Assembly: GCA_031082225.1 (NCBI GenBank)
Contig: JAVHLG010000002.1
Location: 1 to 64,000 of the forward strand
Source: Desulfovibrionaceae bacterium
GTDB taxonomy: Bacteria; Desulfobacterota; Desulfovibrionia; Desulfovibrionales; Desulfovibrionaceae
Direction of reading: 5' to 3'
Length of the DNA stretch: 64,000 bases
The position numbers and the translations under genes are program-made. The notes below the pieces were generated by a model that saw only the letters and a program-made list of their open reading frames with translations, did no database searches and was not told where the DNA came from. Positions 34,374-44,238 of the stretch are shown in pieces; position 1 is the first letter of the stretch; every line of letters begins with the position of its first letter.

Positions 34374-35819
34374 TCAGCCCGCCGCAGGACCCTGAACCCG
34401 CCTGCGCCATAGCCGCGCCAGTAATGTCAGCATGGGCGCGATGGCCGCCGCCTCGGCCAGTTCCCGGAAGACGAAGGGGCCAAGTCCCAGGTACAGGCCC
34501 ATGCCCAATCCGGCGGCCAGCAAAATGGGGGACAGGGTACGCCAGGTGAAAAGCCCGACGGTTTTCTGGCAATAGCCCGTGGTGGCCACGGCCACCGCCG
34601 CCTTGGTGACCAGGATGGCCAGGGCCGCCCCGGCCAGGGGCGTTGACGGGATGAGCGCGGCGCACAGGGTCAGATTCAGGGCCAGCCCGGCCAGATAAAT
34701 GAAAAGCAGGAGCCGCTGGCGGCCCTGGCTGAGCATCAGATAGGCGGCCAGATTGTGCAGAAAGGCGACCAGCACCGTGGGCGCGAGATATTTTTGCAGC
34801 CAGACCGCCTCGGCATAGTCCGGGCCGTAGATCAGGCCGATCAGGCGATCCGACTCCACGGTCAGGACAAAGACGATGGGCAGGGCCAGGGCCAAAAGCC
34901 ATTGGGCCGAAACCCGGGCCAGGCGGTGAAACTCCTCGCGGCCGGTCTTCCACAGGCGGGAAAAAAGCGGATAGAGCACGTTGCTCAAAAGCAGCGAGCA
35001 CACTAAAACCGACACCCCATCCACCAGTTCCCAGGTGACGGAATAGCGGGCCACGGCCTCCTGGCCCCCGGCGCGCTGCAAAAAAAACAGGTTGGACTTG
35101 TTGTAGGTGATGGCCGCCAGGGCCATGATCAGAAACGGCGCGCCGTTTCGGGTGGTGCCCCAGATGCGCAGCATGGCCTTGCGCCCCAGGTCCAGGCGGG
35201 CCAGCCGTTCGCCCCGCAGGGTGACGACAAGGCCCCCGGCCAGGTTGGCGGCGTTCTCCACCACCTTGAAAAGCGCCATCCACAACGGACCCGCCCCGGC
35301 AAAAAGGGTGGCGAAGGCCCATCCATAGCCCAGAACGGCGGCCACGGCCCGGATCATGGCCTCCTGGTCCTGGCGGCCGCGCACCCGGCAGGCCACGAAA
35401 AACGTCCCGGACAGGGGTTCCAGCCCCACCCCCAGGGAAATGACCGCCACCAGCCCCACCAGTTGGGCGTCGTACCCCTGCTGCCAGGCCATGCCCACCA
35501 CCCCGGCCAGGCCCGCCGCGAACAGCACGGCCTTGATGACCGTATACTGGGCCAGGATCTCGCCGGTACGGGCGTAGCGGCGGCTTAGGGAGGTCACCAG
35601 GGGCTGGTTGAGGCCGAATTCGCCCAGAAACAGGATGAACTGGCCCAGGCCGAAGGCCAGCATGAAGCCGCCGTAGGTGTTCGCGCTTTGCCGGGCCAAA
35701 AGGATCAGGAACAGGGTGTGCAGGGAGTCGCGCATCCACTGGGCCCCGGCCAGCTTGAGGAACTTGCCGAGGATGCCGTGATGCGGGGCGGCGGGGCCGG
35801 GGGGATTTCCTGTGGTCAT
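34374..35819 (-). CDS. Polysaccharide flippase / Wzx-like membrane protein
   Basis: A 481-residue integral membrane protein with about 12 hydrophobic segments of the MOP/Wzx exporter type (LARQSANTYGGFMLAFGLGQFI, AAITYNKSNLFFLQRAGG, RLIGLIYGPDYAEAVWLQKYLAPTVLVAF). Expected to move lipid-linked oligosaccharide units across the inner membrane. ATG 35819 follows GGAGC. It neighbours GT4 glycosyltransferase genes, supporting a surface-polysaccharide role. Confidence 0.8.
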   Translation of the reverse strand: MTTGNPPGPAAPHHGILGKFLKLAGAQWMRDSLHTLFLILLARQSANTYGGFMLAFGLGQFILFLGEFGLNQPLVTSLSRRYARTGEILAQYTVIKAVLFAAGLAGVVGMAWQQGYDAQLVGLVAVISLGVGLEPLSGTFFVACRVRGRQDQEAMIRAVAAVLGYGWAFATLFAGAGPLWMALFKVVENAANLAGGLVVTLRGERLARLDLGRKAMLRIWGTTRNGAPFLIMALAAITYNKSNLFFLQRAGGQEAVARYSVTWELVDGVSVLVCSLLLSNVLYPLFSRLWKTGREEFHRLARVSAQWLLALALPIVFVLTVESDRLIGLIYGPDYAEAVWLQKYLAPTVLVAFLHNLAAYLMLSQGRQRLLLFIYLAGLALNLTLCAALIPSTPLAGAALAILVTKAAVAVATTGYCQKTVGLFTWRTLSPILLAAGLGMGLYLGLGPFVFRELAEAAAIAPMLTLLARLWRRRVQGPAAG

Positions 35820-36009
35820 GAAGCTCCGTGCGCCGCGCCCGGGGCGCGGCCCAGATTGATGACAAAGCCCCTGGCAGGGCACGAGAACCACTCGCTCACG
35901 GCGCGACTGTGCCGCGGCCCGGGGCGCGCGGCCTTTTCATTTGCCCCGGTTCGGGCTACGGACTCACGCTGTCGAAAGCCGAAACAACCATCCCAGGCAG
36001 CGTGGACCC

Positions 36010-37128
36010 GTGGTCAATCCCACCTTTGCCCGAAAAGAACAAGCCGCCCCCCTGCGCCTGGTCCTTCTGCTCCAGGATCTGTGCTTCGGGGGCACCCAGC
36101 GCCACGCCCTGGAACTGGCGGCGCGTCTTTCCCCGCAGCGTTTCCGGGTGGAGATGTGGACCCTGATGGCCGGGGAGGATTTCCTGCCCCAGGCCGAGCG
36201 GTACGGGCTGACCGTGCGGCGGTTGTGCGACGCCTCGGCCGTGGGACCGCGCTCCCTGGCCGCCCTGTGGCGGGCGCTTCGCACCCACCGGCCGGACATG
36301 CTGGTCCCCCTGACCGTGGTGCCCAACATCTGGGGACGGGTGCTCGGGCGGCTGGCCGGGGTTCCGGCTGTGGCGGGCAACTGCCGGGGCGCGGCGGACC
36401 CGGGCCTGCAGCACGAATGGCTGCTGTGGCCCCTGGCCGACCACGTGCTGTGCAACGCCTTGGCCGTTCGCGACCGTCTGGTCAAGGCCTTCCGGGTTCC
36501 CGGCGGGCGGATCACCGTGATCCGCAACGGGGTGAACACCGAGGCCTTCGTCCCCGCCGCCTCCCCGCCGGACGGCCCCCCGGTCATCCTGTGCCTGGCC
36601 AGGATGGACCCGGTCAAGGACCACGCCACCCTGCTTGCGGCCTTCGACCTGCTGGCCCCGGAGCATCCCGAGGCGCTCCTGTGGCTGGTGGGGGACGGCC
36701 CGATCCGGGGGGCGGTCGAGGCCCGCGTCCAGACCAGTCCCTTCCGGGACCGCATCCGGCTTTTCCCGGGCGACGCGGACGTGCGCCGCTATTATGCCCG
36801 GGCCGCGTTTTTGGTCCTGTCCTCCCGGCACGAGGGATTGCCCAACGTGGTTTTGGAGGCCATGGCCTCGGGCCTGGCCGTGGCCGCCACGGACGTGGGG
36901 GGGCTGTCCGAGGTGGTGCGCGACGGGATCACGGGTCGGCTGGCGCCTGCGGCCAGACCCGAGGCCCTGGCCCGGGCCATGGGGGAGCTTCTGGCCGATG
37001 CCGCCCTGCGGCGGCGCATGGGCCGGGCGGCCAGAGAACTGGCTGTGGCGGAATTTTCCCTGGAGGCCATGGCCCGTTGCCATGAAGAGGCGTTCGCCGC
37101 GATCTGGGAGAAAAAACGCCGTCCCTGA
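36010..37128 (+). CDS. GT4 family glycosyltransferase
   Basis: A 372-residue GT-B enzyme. N-domain motif LLLQDLCFGGTQRHALELAARL, hinge VIRNGVNTEAF, C-domain nucleotide-sugar motif SSRHEGLPNVVLEAMASGLAVAATDVGG. Start at GTG 36010 fits the domain boundary; in-frame alternatives further upstream lack a ribosome site. Adds sugars in polysaccharide assembly; donor unknown. Convergent with the next glycosyltransferase gene. Confidence 0.85.
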   Translation: MVNPTFARKEQAAPLRLVLLLQDLCFGGTQRHALELAARLSPQRFRVEMWTLMAGEDFLPQAERYGLTVRRLCDASAVGPRSLAALWRALRTHRPDMLVPLTVVPNIWGRVLGRLAGVPAVAGNCRGAADPGLQHEWLLWPLADHVLCNALAVRDRLVKAFRVPGGRITVIRNGVNTEAFVPAASPPDGPPVILCLARMDPVKDHATLLAAFDLLAPEHPEALLWLVGDGPIRGAVEARVQTSPFRDRIRLFPGDADVRRYYARAAFLVLSSRHEGLPNVVLEAMASGLAVAATDVGGLSEVVRDGITGRLAPAARPEALARAMGELLADAALRRRMGRAARELAVAEFSLEAMARCHEEAFAAIWEKKRRP

Positions 37129-37171
37129 CCGTTCCCGGCCCAGGGCGCGTGCGGGGCGCGAAAATGACGCG

Positions 37172-38425
37172 TCAGGCCGAGTGGGCGCAGATGAGTTCGA
37201 TCATGCGGCGGGCGTTTTTTTCCGAGTCGTAATAGTCGAGGATGAGCTGCCGCCCGCGTTCGGCCATGGCCAGGGCCTTGTCCCGGTTGCGGAGCACATC
37301 CAGGATGGCCCGCTTCATGGCCTCCACGTCCAACTGGGGAATGAGGCGGCCGGTTTCGCCGTCGCGCACCACCTCCCGGATGCCGCCCACGTCCGTGGCC
37401 ACCACGGGGACGCGGTGCATCAGCGCCTCCATGATCACCGTTGGCAGGCCATCGCGGTCGCCGCTTTGCACCACCTTGCTCGGGGTGACGAACACGTCCG
37501 CCTGGCGTAACATCCGGGGAACCTGGTCGTGGGGCACAAAGCCGGGGAAACGCACCCGGTCCGTCAGCTTCAGGCGTCGGACCAGGGCCTTGAGCGGCAG
37601 GCATTGGGGGCCGGACCCGGCCAGGGTGAGGGTGAAATCCACCCCGTCGTCGGCCAGGGCCCGGCAGGCCCGCAGGAGCACGTCCAGGCCCTTGGTGCGC
37701 ACGAACCGGCACAGGGCCATGATGTGGTAGGGCGGCTGCATGGGGGCCGGGGCGTCCTGGCAGTCTTCCCAGGACAGGCAGTTGCGCACCAGCACGATCT
37801 TGTCGTCGCGGCCGTCGGCAAAGCCCCGCAGGTAGTCGATGTTGAAGGCCGCATCGACCCTGGCGAAGGCGGCGTTGGCGATTTTTTCCGGCAGGGCCCC
37901 GTCGGCGGGATAGATGTCCCCGGCCCGGCCGGTGAAACTGAAGGGAATGCCGGTCAAGGCCGAGGCCACCCAGGCCGCCGTGGCCGGGCCGTTGGCCCAG
38001 CAGGCGTGGATGTGGCGCACGCCGGTTTCCTCGAAGCGCCGGGCCAGGTGGCAGCCGCAGTAGCAGGCCCAGTAGTTCTCCCCGGTCTGCTCCAGACAGC
38101 GCCAGCGCCGGAAAAGCAGCGAGGCGAATAGGGGTTTGAGCACCTCGGGACGCCGCTTGAGCCAGTAGGCAAAGGCCGAGGCCCCGAGCAGGGTGCGGCG
38201 GCACCCCAGGCGTTCCACGGGGATGTCGTCGCGTTGCATCTCCCCGGTGAGGTGGCAGCCCAGCCGGTCGTACAGGGAATAGACGGTAAGCGGCATGCCC
38301 ATGCGCCGCATGATCTGCACTTCGCGATAGATGAAGGTCTCGGAAGGCTTGGGAAACCACAGGGTGACATATGCGGTTTTGGGCAGTCCGGGGGGGGGCG
38401 GCGGAGAAGGCATCCCGTGGGTCAT
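37172..38425 (-). CDS. GT4 family glycosyltransferase (paralogue 1)
   Basis: A 417-residue GT-B enzyme: YVTLWFPKPSETFIYREVQIM at the N-terminus, IHACWANGPATAAWVASAL and FTGRAGDIYP mid-protein, and the donor-site block SGDRDGLPTVIMEALMHRVPVVATDVGG. It is a close paralogue of the gene at 50973-52232, sharing nearly the same three blocks. ATG 38425 follows AGGATCATGAC. Confidence 0.85.
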   Translation of the reverse strand: MTHGMPSPPPPPGLPKTAYVTLWFPKPSETFIYREVQIMRRMGMPLTVYSLYDRLGCHLTGEMQRDDIPVERLGCRRTLLGASAFAYWLKRRPEVLKPLFASLLFRRWRCLEQTGENYWACYCGCHLARRFEETGVRHIHACWANGPATAAWVASALTGIPFSFTGRAGDIYPADGALPEKIANAAFARVDAAFNIDYLRGFADGRDDKIVLVRNCLSWEDCQDAPAPMQPPYHIMALCRFVRTKGLDVLLRACRALADDGVDFTLTLAGSGPQCLPLKALVRRLKLTDRVRFPGFVPHDQVPRMLRQADVFVTPSKVVQSGDRDGLPTVIMEALMHRVPVVATDVGGIREVVRDGETGRLIPQLDVEAMKRAILDVLRNRDKALAMAERGRQLILDYYDSEKNARRMIELICAHSA

Positions 38426-39048
38426 GTCATGATCCTGTCGCACGATGTCCGGCGTGGTGTACTGCGCGGTGAAGAGGGGATGCAAACATTTTTCTCGATA
38501 CAATTTTTGCAAACATCCAACGCTTCGGCAACAAGGACGTGAAAAAAGAACGGGAAGAAGATATTTTCACGACATGGCTGGATTTGGCAAGGGGGCGTTC
38601 TTCAGGAAGTTTTCGGTTCATCGAAGAGACGCACATGCGCAAGGATGTTGTGTTGGAATGCATGATGCTTCGCAAAAAAAAATCAAAAAAGTTTCTATGC
38701 AAGGCGATGTTTTTTAAAAACATCAAAAAATGTGACGTGCATGTATGAAATGTTTTATAAATGCTGCGCAACATGTTTGAACGATCACGTTGTTGTCGCT
38801 CGACACATTCTTTTCACAGCACGAGCCGGGCGTCGTATTTTCCCATGGTCGGACGACCTTTGCCCCGTTGGACCAGAGGTCTCGGGCGGGGACACGGCGA
38901 TGCCTTGTCAACAAGGAACTGCACCCGTTAAAAAATTTCAACATCCTTTTCATATCAGTGAAAACAGCTACCACATCAGGGAAATGATGGCAACAGTCCC
39001 CCTCTTCAAACACCAATGTCGTTCCCCAGACGGGCAGATTTTACACAT
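38426..39048. other. Intergenic region, AT-rich
   Basis: About 620 bp between divergent genes, with A/T-rich segments and many short A and T runs at 38600-38760. No convincing gene, tRNA or regulatory RNA is seen; a 69-codon plus-strand frame at 38539-38748 has no recognisable family. It presumably holds promoters for both flanking genes. Confidence 0.55.
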
Positions 39049-40632
39049 ATGAAAAAAAACGCTCCACGCATCGCAATGCTTCTCCCGACCCGCCGGACGC
39101 GGCGCTATCAGGTCGATATCCTGGGCGCTCTTCGCGACATGGGCCTTGCGGTCTCGGTCTTTTCACTCCCCGGCCCGCACCGGGGCCCGGGGTTCCTGTT
39201 TTCCCTCTATCAGCGTCTGGACCGGCTTGTGACGCCGGTCGCCGTCGACCCCCTGGCACGGGAGCCCCTCCCCGGGGACGTGTGTGTCCGGGAACTGCCC
39301 GGCCATCCCGGCTGGCCGTCCGAACTGGCCGGGGCCGCCAGGGAGGATGGCCTGGATATTCTGGTGGTCCTGGGCGACCTGGCCATTTCCCCTGCCCTTC
39401 CGGAGGCCTTCCGGCTGGGGGTCGTGGCGCTTGATGCCGTGGACTTCACCACCCAGGCCCCGTGGGCCGCTTTCCGCGCCCTGAGCGGGGCCGAACCCTG
39501 CTGGGAGCCCCGGCTTGTCTGGCATGTCGCCGGTCGGCCGCCCCGGATCCTGTACCGGTCCGCCTCGGCGGTGTCTCCCCTGTCCCTGCACCGGACGGCG
39601 GCCCCGGCCTGCGTCAAGGCCGCCTGCTTTGTCCCCCGGATGCTGCGGGAGTTGGCGGAACGTGGTCCCGGGGCCTGGGAGGACCGGGCCGGGGCCCTGC
39701 CGGAGCGGACGCCCCCCGCCTCGGTGGGAGGCGCGGCCCTGCTGCGGTTTGTGCCACGCCTTTTTGTCCGTTTCATGACCCTGGCATGGCGCGACGCGTT
39801 GTTGCGGCCCCAGTGGTTTCTGGCCCTGCGCCGGGGCGGGGGCGACCCCTTCGACCTGGCGGGCTTTGTTCCGGCCTTTCCCCCGGACGCCTCCGGATGG
39901 GCCGACCCCTTCCCCTTTGTCCGCCAGGGCGTGACGCATCTTTTTTTCGAGGACATCGACAAGGACACGGGCAAGGGCAGCATCGCGGTCATGACCCAGG
40001 GGCCGGACGGCGGATTCGGTCCGCCCCGGACGGTTCTGCGCACCCCGCACCACCTGTCCTATCCCTTTGTCTTCGAATGGGGCGGCGATGTCTACATGGT
40101 CCCGGAAAGCGCCCAGGCCGCCCGGGTGGAGGTGTTTCGGGCCGTGCGCTTCCCCCATAAGTGGGAGTCGGCGGCGGTCCTGCTTGACGGGGTGCGGGCG
40201 GTGGACGCCACCTTGCTTGAGCATGAGGGACGCTGGTGGCTTATGGCCAACCTGCGGATGGAGGGCGGCTCGTCCTGGGACGAACTGTCGGTTTTTTTCG
40301 CCGAAACCCCCCTGGGGCCGTTTGTCCCGCACCCGGGCAACCCCGTGGTCTCGGACGTGCGCCATGCCCGGCCCGCCGGGCGGGTCTTTGGCCAAGGCGG
40401 CCGTCTCTTTCGCCCGGCCCAGGACTGCTCCGGCCACTACGGCCGGGGACTGGTCATCCGGGAGATCGAACGCCTGACCCCGCAGGACTATCGCGAGTCC
40501 ACGGCCGTGCGCCACGACGCCGCCATCCTGGGGGTGGGCGACAGCCTGCACACCTACAACGCCGTCCCGGGGCTCGAGGTCGTGGACGGCAGGCGGTTCA
40601 TCCCGCGTCTGTCCCTTCGCCGCCGCAGGTGA
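39049..40632 (+). CDS. Glucosamine inositolphosphorylceramide transferase-like protein (beta-propeller)
   Basis: A 527-residue protein. Residues 1-240 resemble a formyltransferase/GT-like alpha/beta domain (RIAMLLPTRRTRRYQVDILGALRDMG). Residues about 260-520 form repeated propeller blades seen as WADPFPF, HLFFEDIDKDTGKGSIAVM, HHLSYPFVFEWGGDVYMVPES, DATLLEHEGRWWLMAN and RPAGRVFGQGGRLFRPAQDCS. That block is typical of the GIPC-transferase/GH43-like family in bacterial polysaccharide loci. ATG 39049 begins MKKNAPRIAML; the ribosome site is weak. Probable role: glycan transfer or modification at the membrane surface. Confidence 0.65.
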   Translation: MKKNAPRIAMLLPTRRTRRYQVDILGALRDMGLAVSVFSLPGPHRGPGFLFSLYQRLDRLVTPVAVDPLAREPLPGDVCVRELPGHPGWPSELAGAAREDGLDILVVLGDLAISPALPEAFRLGVVALDAVDFTTQAPWAAFRALSGAEPCWEPRLVWHVAGRPPRILYRSASAVSPLSLHRTAAPACVKAACFVPRMLRELAERGPGAWEDRAGALPERTPPASVGGAALLRFVPRLFVRFMTLAWRDALLRPQWFLALRRGGGDPFDLAGFVPAFPPDASGWADPFPFVRQGVTHLFFEDIDKDTGKGSIAVMTQGPDGGFGPPRTVLRTPHHLSYPFVFEWGGDVYMVPESAQAARVEVFRAVRFPHKWESAAVLLDGVRAVDATLLEHEGRWWLMANLRMEGGSSWDELSVFFAETPLGPFVPHPGNPVVSDVRHARPAGRVFGQGGRLFRPAQDCSGHYGRGLVIREIERLTPQDYRESTAVRHDAAILGVGDSLHTYNAVPGLEVVDGRRFIPRLSLRRRR

Positions 40633-40752
40633 GCCGGAGGCGTCGTGCCGGACTGGCCCGCCAGGCGTGCCAGCCTGTCGTGCCAGCCGGGCGGGCCACG
40701 AAACGCGGCCACGGGACGCGGCCGGACCGGAACCGGGGGCGATGGGAGCCGG

Positions 40753-42075
40753 TCAGCCCCCGGCCAGGGCCACCAGATCGTAGTCCTTGGCCTCCACGAT
40801 CTCGGCCGGTACGAGACGCCCCGGGGCCACGCCCGGGCCGCTGACGTAGGTCACGCCGTCGGCCTCCGGGGCCTGGAACCAGGTCCGGCCCAGGTGCAGC
40901 CCCGGCCATTCGGGGTGCGGCGCGTCCACCAGGACCGGCAGGGTCTGGCCGACGTATCCGGCCAGGATGTCGGCGCTGATTTCGGCCTGCAGCTCCATGA
41001 GCACGTCGCGCCGCCGCCTGGCCTCGGCCCCCGAGACCTTGCCCGGCAGGTTCACGGCCCGGGTGCCCTCCTCGGGGGAGAAGGGGAAGACCCCCACATG
41101 GTGCAGGCGGGTCTTGGCCACGAAGTCCATCAGGGCCTGAAAGCGCCGGGGCGTCTCGCCCGGAAAGCCGGTGATGAACGTGGTGCGGATGGCCGCCTCG
41201 GGGAAGCGTCGCCGCACCCGGTCCACCACGGCCTCGGGGGCGTCCGAGCGGGGGCGGCCCATGGCCTTGAGGATGTCCGGGTGGACGTGCTGGAAGGGGA
41301 TGTCGAAATAGGGCAGAAGCGGCGGCCCGGCCGCAGCCAGGAAATCCAGAAGCCCGGCGTCGAGGCCTGAAGGATAGAGATACATCAGCCTGAGCCAGGA
41401 AAGCCCGGGCAGGGGCAAAAGGCCCTCCACAAGCTCCCGCAGGCCCTGGCCGCGCCCCGCGTCGCGGCCGTAGGCCGTCAGATCCTGGGCCACCAGGACC
41501 AGTTCCGAGACCCCCCGGGCCACAAGTCCCCGGGCCTCGGCCACGACCTCCGCCACCGCACGGCTGGACAGGCGTCCCCGGATGGAGGGGATGGTGCAGT
41601 AGGCGCAGGCGTGGTTGCAGCCCTCGGCGATCTTGACGTAGGCATACCCCGGCGGCGTGCTCAGAAGCCGCGCCCCCGGGGCCGTGTCCGAACCAGCATC
41701 CGCAGTCTCGCCCCTCGCCGCCCAAAACAGCCGTCCGGGCAGGGCGTCCAGTTCCGACGGCAGCCCCCAGATGTCCACCTCGGGCAGCCCGGCCCGGAGT
41801 TCCTCCCCATAGCGGGCGGGCAGGCACCCGGTCACGGCCAGTTTCGGGCGCGGCGAGAGCCCCCGGATGGCCTGGGCCGTCTCCAGGATCACCTGCACCG
41901 ACTCCTCCACGGCGGGCCTGATGAACGAGCAGGTGTTGATGACCACCAGGTCGGCCGCCGCCGGATCGGCCACGATCTCGATCCCGCCGGGCATGGCCCC
42001 CAGCACGGTTTCGGCGTCGACCCGGTTTTTGGGACAGCCGAGGCTTATGGAATGGACAGTGAGCGGTCGGGTCAT
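40753..42075 (-). CDS. rimO: Ribosomal protein S12 methylthiotransferase RimO
   Basis: A 440-residue radical SAM methylthiotransferase that modifies the conserved Asp of S12. It has an N-terminal UPF0004 cluster domain (C14 in SLGCPKNRVD, INTCSF, AVTGC), radical SAM CNHACAYCTIPSIRG, GFPGET and a C-terminal TRAM domain. SLGCPKN distinguishes RimO from MiaB. ATG 42075 follows GGGGAAAACC. Overlaps nothing; divergent from the kinase gene. Confidence 0.95.
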   Translation of the reverse strand: MTRPLTVHSISLGCPKNRVDAETVLGAMPGGIEIVADPAAADLVVINTCSFIRPAVEESVQVILETAQAIRGLSPRPKLAVTGCLPARYGEELRAGLPEVDIWGLPSELDALPGRLFWAARGETADAGSDTAPGARLLSTPPGYAYVKIAEGCNHACAYCTIPSIRGRLSSRAVAEVVAEARGLVARGVSELVLVAQDLTAYGRDAGRGQGLRELVEGLLPLPGLSWLRLMYLYPSGLDAGLLDFLAAAGPPLLPYFDIPFQHVHPDILKAMGRPRSDAPEAVVDRVRRRFPEAAIRTTFITGFPGETPRRFQALMDFVAKTRLHHVGVFPFSPEEGTRAVNLPGKVSGAEARRRRDVLMELQAEISADILAGYVGQTLPVLVDAPHPEWPGLHLGRTWFQAPEADGVTYVSGPGVAPGRLVPAEIVEAKDYDLVALAGG

Positions 42076-42182
42076 GGTTTTCCCCAAGGTTCTTGCATGG
42101 CGTGCCGTCCCCGGCTATCATGCCCCAAACCAAAAGACAAAACCGGCCGCGGCCTCGCCGCGCGGCCATGGAGCGCCGGAAT

Positions 42183-43643
42183 ATGCCAGGCGAAGACGCG
42201 GCGAAAAAGCCCTACCGGTTCGCCCTGTACGGTCAGGGAGCGGATCTGGAGGCCTTTTGTTCCTTTCTGTGCGGCCCGGGAATGGACGAGGTATTCGCCG
42301 AGATCGCCTTTGTGGGCGCGGCCCCGGGCCATGCCGGGCAGGCCCCGGTGGGGCCGGGCATCCCGGTCTATCCGTCCCTGGCCGCGCTTGCGGCGGCCCA
42401 CCCCGAGGTCAACGGCGTCCTGGAACTGACCGGCCAGGGCCTGCCGCCCGACGCGAACCTGCCCCCCGGAACCACGGTCATGGACCGTCGGGCGGCCATG
42501 CTGCTCCGGACCACCGTGGCCACGGCCTCCCTGTGCGAGTCCTGCCGCCTGGACCTCACCCAGACCCGCCTGTACCTGGACGCCGTGTTCGACCACCTGG
42601 ACGCCGAGGTGGTCCTGGCCGATTCCCATGGCCTGGTGGAGGACGTCAACCGCGCCGCCAGACGACGCACCGGAAGGGCCAAGGAGGAACTCCTCGGCCG
42701 CCCCTGCGCCGAGGTGCTCGACGACCTGCAAAACCTCCGCCCGGCCGATGCCGACGACATCTCCCCCTGGGGCGCGCTTTTGTCCGGCAAGGGCGGCAGC
42801 GCCGAATATTCCCGCATGGACGCCGAGGACCGGCTGCGCTACTTCCGGGCCGTGGCCCACATTGTGGGCGGCGGGGGGCGTCCGGCGCACATCGTGGTCA
42901 TCCGCCGCGACGTGACCCATGACGTGTTCCTGGAGCGCCGCCTGCAAAAGACCGAGCGCCTGGCCGCCATCGGCGAATTGTCCATGTTCATCTCCCACGA
43001 GATCAGAAACCCGCTTTTCGCCATCGCCGGATTCGCCAATTCGCTTCTGCGCTCTGCTGGCATCGACGAGTCCGCCCGGGAAAAGGTCTCCATCATCCTC
43101 CAGGAATCCAACCGCCTGGACGCCATCCTCAAAAGCATCGTCAACTTCGCCCGGCCCACCCAGGCCACGCCGGGCGAGGTGGACATGAGCCAGATGGTGC
43201 GCCAGACCCTGGACATCATGCGCCTGAGCATCGACAAGCAGGGGGTGGAGATCGTCATCGAAACCCCGGCCTCCCTGCCCAAGGCCCGGGGCGACACGGA
43301 ACTGCTCAAGCAGTGCCTGCTCAACATCATCAAGAACTCCATGGAGGCCATGCCCCACGGCGGCCGCCTCACCGTGTCCACGGGCATGCGCCGGGGCAGC
43401 GTCTTTCTGGCCGTGGCCGACACCGGGCACGGCATCTCCAAGGAGCACATGGCCCAGGTCTTCAACCCGTTTTTCAGCACCCGGGACAAGGGCGCGGGCC
43501 TGGGGCTGGCCATGACCAAGAAAATTCTCGACGATCTGGGCGGTTCCGTGGAAATCAAAAGCCGGGAGGGCGAGGGCGCCACCGTGACCCTGTATTTGCC
43601 GCCGTTTTTCGCCCTGGAGAAGGATGCCGACCATGCCGACTGA
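42183..43643 (+). CDS. Sensor histidine kinase with N-terminal Rossmann-like domain and PAS
   Basis: A 486-residue soluble kinase. Residues 1-100 look like a nucleotide-binding Rossmann half-domain (FALYGQGADLEAF...IAFVGAAPG...AAHPEVNGVLELTG). A PAS domain lies at about 125-245. HisKA has His in SMFISHEIRNPLFAIAGF; HATPase has the N-box IIKNSMEAMPHGG and G-boxes DTGHGIS and GAGLGLAMTKKI. ATG 42183 has GGAGC upstream; ATG 42168 is possible. No response regulator gene adjoins; it overlaps rdgB by 11 bp. Resembles NtrB-type kinases. Confidence 0.85.
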   Translation: MPGEDAAKKPYRFALYGQGADLEAFCSFLCGPGMDEVFAEIAFVGAAPGHAGQAPVGPGIPVYPSLAALAAAHPEVNGVLELTGQGLPPDANLPPGTTVMDRRAAMLLRTTVATASLCESCRLDLTQTRLYLDAVFDHLDAEVVLADSHGLVEDVNRAARRRTGRAKEELLGRPCAEVLDDLQNLRPADADDISPWGALLSGKGGSAEYSRMDAEDRLRYFRAVAHIVGGGGRPAHIVVIRRDVTHDVFLERRLQKTERLAAIGELSMFISHEIRNPLFAIAGFANSLLRSAGIDESAREKVSIILQESNRLDAILKSIVNFARPTQATPGEVDMSQMVRQTLDIMRLSIDKQGVEIVIETPASLPKARGDTELLKQCLLNIIKNSMEAMPHGGRLTVSTGMRRGSVFLAVADTGHGISKEHMAQVFNPFFSTRDKGAGLGLAMTKKILDDLGGSVEIKSREGEGATVTLYLPPFFALEKDADHAD

Positions 43644-44238
43644 GAAGGCCATCGTCCTGGCCACCACAAACAGGGGAAAAATCGCCGAACTGCGCGCCCT
43701 GCTCGCCAACACCGGCATCACCGTCAAAGGGCTGGCCGATTTTCCGGACATGGGCGACATCCCCGAGACCGGAACCACCTTCGCCGAAAACGCCCGCCTC
43801 AAGGCCGCAGCCGTGGCCAGGGCCACGGGACTTCCCGCCGTGGCCGACGACTCGGGGCTGTGCGTGGACGCCCTGGACGGCGCGCCCGGCGTCCATTCCG
43901 CCCGCTATGACGGCGAAAACGCCACGGACGCCGGAAATAACGCCAAACTCCTGGACGCCCTGCGCCACGTGCCCCCGGAAAAACGCGCCGCCCGGTTCGT
44001 ATGCGCCATGGCCGCCACCACCCCGGACGGCCGCTGGGCCGAGGCCCGGGGCGAATGGCCGGGCGTCATCGCCCCCTCCCCCCGGGGCGGCGGCGGGTTC
44101 GGCTACGACCCGCTGTTTTTCGACCCCTCCCTGGGCCGCACCGCGGCCCAACTGACGCCGGAAGAGAAAAACGCCCGCAGCCATCGCGGCCAGGCCCTGG
44201 CCCGGCTCATCCCCCTTTTGGACACGCTGCTCGCCTAG
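43633..44238 (+). CDS. rdgB: XTP/dITP diphosphatase (RdgB/HAM1)
   Basis: A 201-residue housecleaning pyrophosphatase hydrolysing dITP, XTP and ITP. Motifs: ATTNRGKIAEL, GTTFAENARLKA, ADDSGLCVDALDGAPGVHSARY, GGFGYDPLF and SHRGQALA. ATG 43633 has AAGGA upstream inside the kinase gene end; an ATG three codons earlier is also possible. Confidence 0.95.
   Translation: MPTEKAIVLATTNRGKIAELRALLANTGITVKGLADFPDMGDIPETGTTFAENARLKAAAVARATGLPAVADDSGLCVDALDGAPGVHSARYDGENATDAGNNAKLLDALRHVPPEKRAARFVCAMAATTPDGRWAEARGEWPGVIAPSPRGGGGFGYDPLFFDPSLGRTAAQLTPEEKNARSHRGQALARLIPLLDTLLA

Noticed and set aside
38539-38748. 69-codon plus-strand frame in the AT-rich intergenic region
   Set aside because: Lys/Phe-rich translation follows from A/T runs; no ribosome site or family.
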